A stretch of DNA of 22,020 nt. It comes from a virus. The DNA is taken from positions 1-22,020 of IMG/VR virus record IMGVR_UViG_3300017737_000096. One strand, written 5' to 3'. Shown piece after piece: positions 21,284 to 22,020 of this stretch (the stretch's first letter is position 1; each line of letters begins with the position of its first letter). The translations under genes and the position numbers were made by a program. The notes below the pieces were generated by a model, which had not been told where the DNA came from, ran no database searches, and saw nothing but the letters and a program-made list of their open reading frames with translations.

Positions 21284-21548
21284 AAGGATTACGTTTACGT
21301 GCGTTTCGTGTACGTGCAAAAGACCTATTGCGACTAGCTGGCTGTGTAGTTAAGTTACGTGGGCGATTATCACGTGGGTTTCCATTACGGTGAGCAACAT
21401 CTTTGCCAGCTACTTTAGCACCATTCTTTTTTGCTATGGTACGTGCAGCATTGCGTCCAGCACGGTTCTTTTTCTGTGCAGGTTTGCTGTGGTAGTTCGC
21501 ATACTCTTTTTTGTAGTTGCGAGATTTGTTTCTACCAGTGACAGCCAT
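21276..21548 (-). CDS. Basic protein with degenerate HNH-like motif
   Basis: 90 residues, Arg/Lys/Asn-rich. It starts MAVTGRNKSRNYKKEYANYH. Residues 50-66 (DVAHRNGNPRDNRPRNL) align with the beta-beta-alpha metal core of HNH proteins (DVHHxDGNxxNNxxxNL), but the first His is Ala52 and the Asp of DG is Asn55, so nuclease activity is doubtful. The C-terminus is RNRSFARTRNARKRN. A DNA-binding or packaging-associated role is possible. The gap to the upstream gene is 1 base. I recall similar short proteins across marine phages. Confidence 0.75.
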   Translation of the reverse strand: MAVTGRNKSRNYKKEYANYHSKPAQKKNRAGRNAARTIAKKNGAKVAGKDVAHRNGNPRDNRPRNLTTQPASRNRSFARTRNARKRNPYA

Positions 21549-21549
21549 A

Positions 21550-21927
21550 TTACTTGCCAGTGATTTTTTTGTAGGCTTCTGGGCTGGCAGCTTTGAGTGC
21601 CTTTAGGCCGGGGTTGTCTTTAACCATACCACCTGCTGCATACATATGTTCCTTGCCACCTGACATACCGCCACGCATCATCTTAGCTTTGCCTTTAGGC
21701 ATTTCAGCCATGCCTACACCAATAGAGATGACAGGTACTTTCTTGGTAGCCTTGCCGCCTTTAGACATTTTATTTTTGCCCTTAGTTTCTTCAGCTTGCT
21801 TCTGTTTAATCTTAGAACCAAACATTTTTTGTACAGCAGCATCACTCATATTGTTTTCCTGCCCATACTTGATAGCATAGGCTTGCAGTTCTGATGAAGA
21901 CATTTTGTCTAGTTTAGATTCAAACAT
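21550..21927 (-). CDS. Small protein with helical head and MMRGGM motif
   Basis: 125 residues. Residues 1-45 form a helical domain (FESKLDKMSSSELQAYAIKY, then MSDAAVQKMFGSKIKQKQ). A Lys/Gly linker with NKMSKGGKATKK and KAKMMRGGMSGGKEHMYAAGG follows in two parts, and the C-terminus reads DNPGLKALKAASPEAYKKI, a tail I recall from small marine phage proteins. AAGG lies about 9 bases before the ATG. Function unknown; the shared MMRGGM motif links it to the protein at 20548-20766. Confidence 0.75.
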   Translation of the reverse strand: MFESKLDKMSSSELQAYAIKYGQENNMSDAAVQKMFGSKIKQKQAEETKGKNKMSKGGKATKKVPVISIGVGMAEMPKGKAKMMRGGMSGGKEHMYAAGGMVKDNPGLKALKAASPEAYKKITGK

Positions 21928-21939
21928 TATTTTTACCTT

Positions 21940-22020
21940 TTACCATTTAACTTTATGTGACCAATACTTGGCAGACAGCTTAGTGGTCGGTTTCCCCTGC
22001 GCATCGTGTCTTGCGTAGTA
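21940..22020 (-). CDS. C-terminal fragment of a gene entering from the right
   Basis: An open frame from the window edge to TAA at 21940 encodes the last 26 residues, ending LSAKYWSHKVKW. It is basic and aromatic, like short marine phage proteins I recall with K-L-S-A-x-Y-W near the end. The stop is 12 bases before the next ATG, consistent with operon continuation. The rest lies outside the window, so no function is offered. Confidence 0.6.
   Translation of the reverse strand, partial: YYARHDAQGKPTTKLSAKYWSHKVKW

Noticed and set aside
1-22020. tRNA genes, CRISPR arrays, integrase or attachment sites
   Set aside because: No cloverleaf-like segment, regularly spaced repeat set or recombinase was found on reading both strands; gaps are too short to hide most of these.

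Overview
This window looks like the late (virion, packaging and lysis) half of a tailed double-stranded DNA phage of the short-tailed (podovirus) type, most likely from a marine or other aquatic bacterium. Every gene I can support lies on the minus strand, so transcription runs from right to left. Several families are ones I recall from marine phage genomes. Host and taxonomy cannot be fixed from the sequence alone. No tRNA, CRISPR array, insertion sequence or integrase is visible.

Layout in the direction of transcription. Positions 22020-19102 hold about a dozen short genes, many of them very basic (a degenerate HNH-like protein, proteins with MRGG motifs, a QWSARKAQ protein), plus a protein resembling DUF1415 and small membrane or secreted proteins. 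Positions 19098-18019 encode an unusual relative of Rieske non-heme iron oxygenases that keeps the catalytic iron site but lacks the Rieske iron-sulfur ligands. Positions 17981-15980 form a lysis region: a coiled-coil membrane protein, a small basic protein, a GTA-type holin, a second small membrane protein, a possible lipoprotein and a T4-type lysozyme. Positions 15980-13133 hold the packaging genes: a 52-residue protein, a small-terminase candidate, two small basic or HTH-like proteins and the large terminase. Then come portal (13121-10980), three accessory virion-like genes (11050-8786), scaffold, major capsid protein and a decoration-like protein (8673-6001), the head-tail adaptor and tail nozzle (5948-3240), and a cluster of tail-fibre genes (3234 to 1, the last cut by the window edge).

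Most genes are joined by ATGA, TAATG or TGATG stop/start overlaps, so the region reads as one coupled late operon. It is punctuated by near-perfect bacterial sigma70-type promoters: upstream of the capsid gene (with operator-like inverted repeats), upstream of the 82-residue basic gene (apparently leaderless), and two exact TTGACA-17-TATAAT promoters in the fibre cluster. A GC-rich hairpin after the decoration gene suggests a separate high-output capsid transcript. Host RNA polymerase could therefore read these genes without a phage polymerase.

The items most worth following are the cluster-less oxygenase, the DUF1415-like protein, the promoter set with its capsid operator-like array, and the group of tiny basic proteins.
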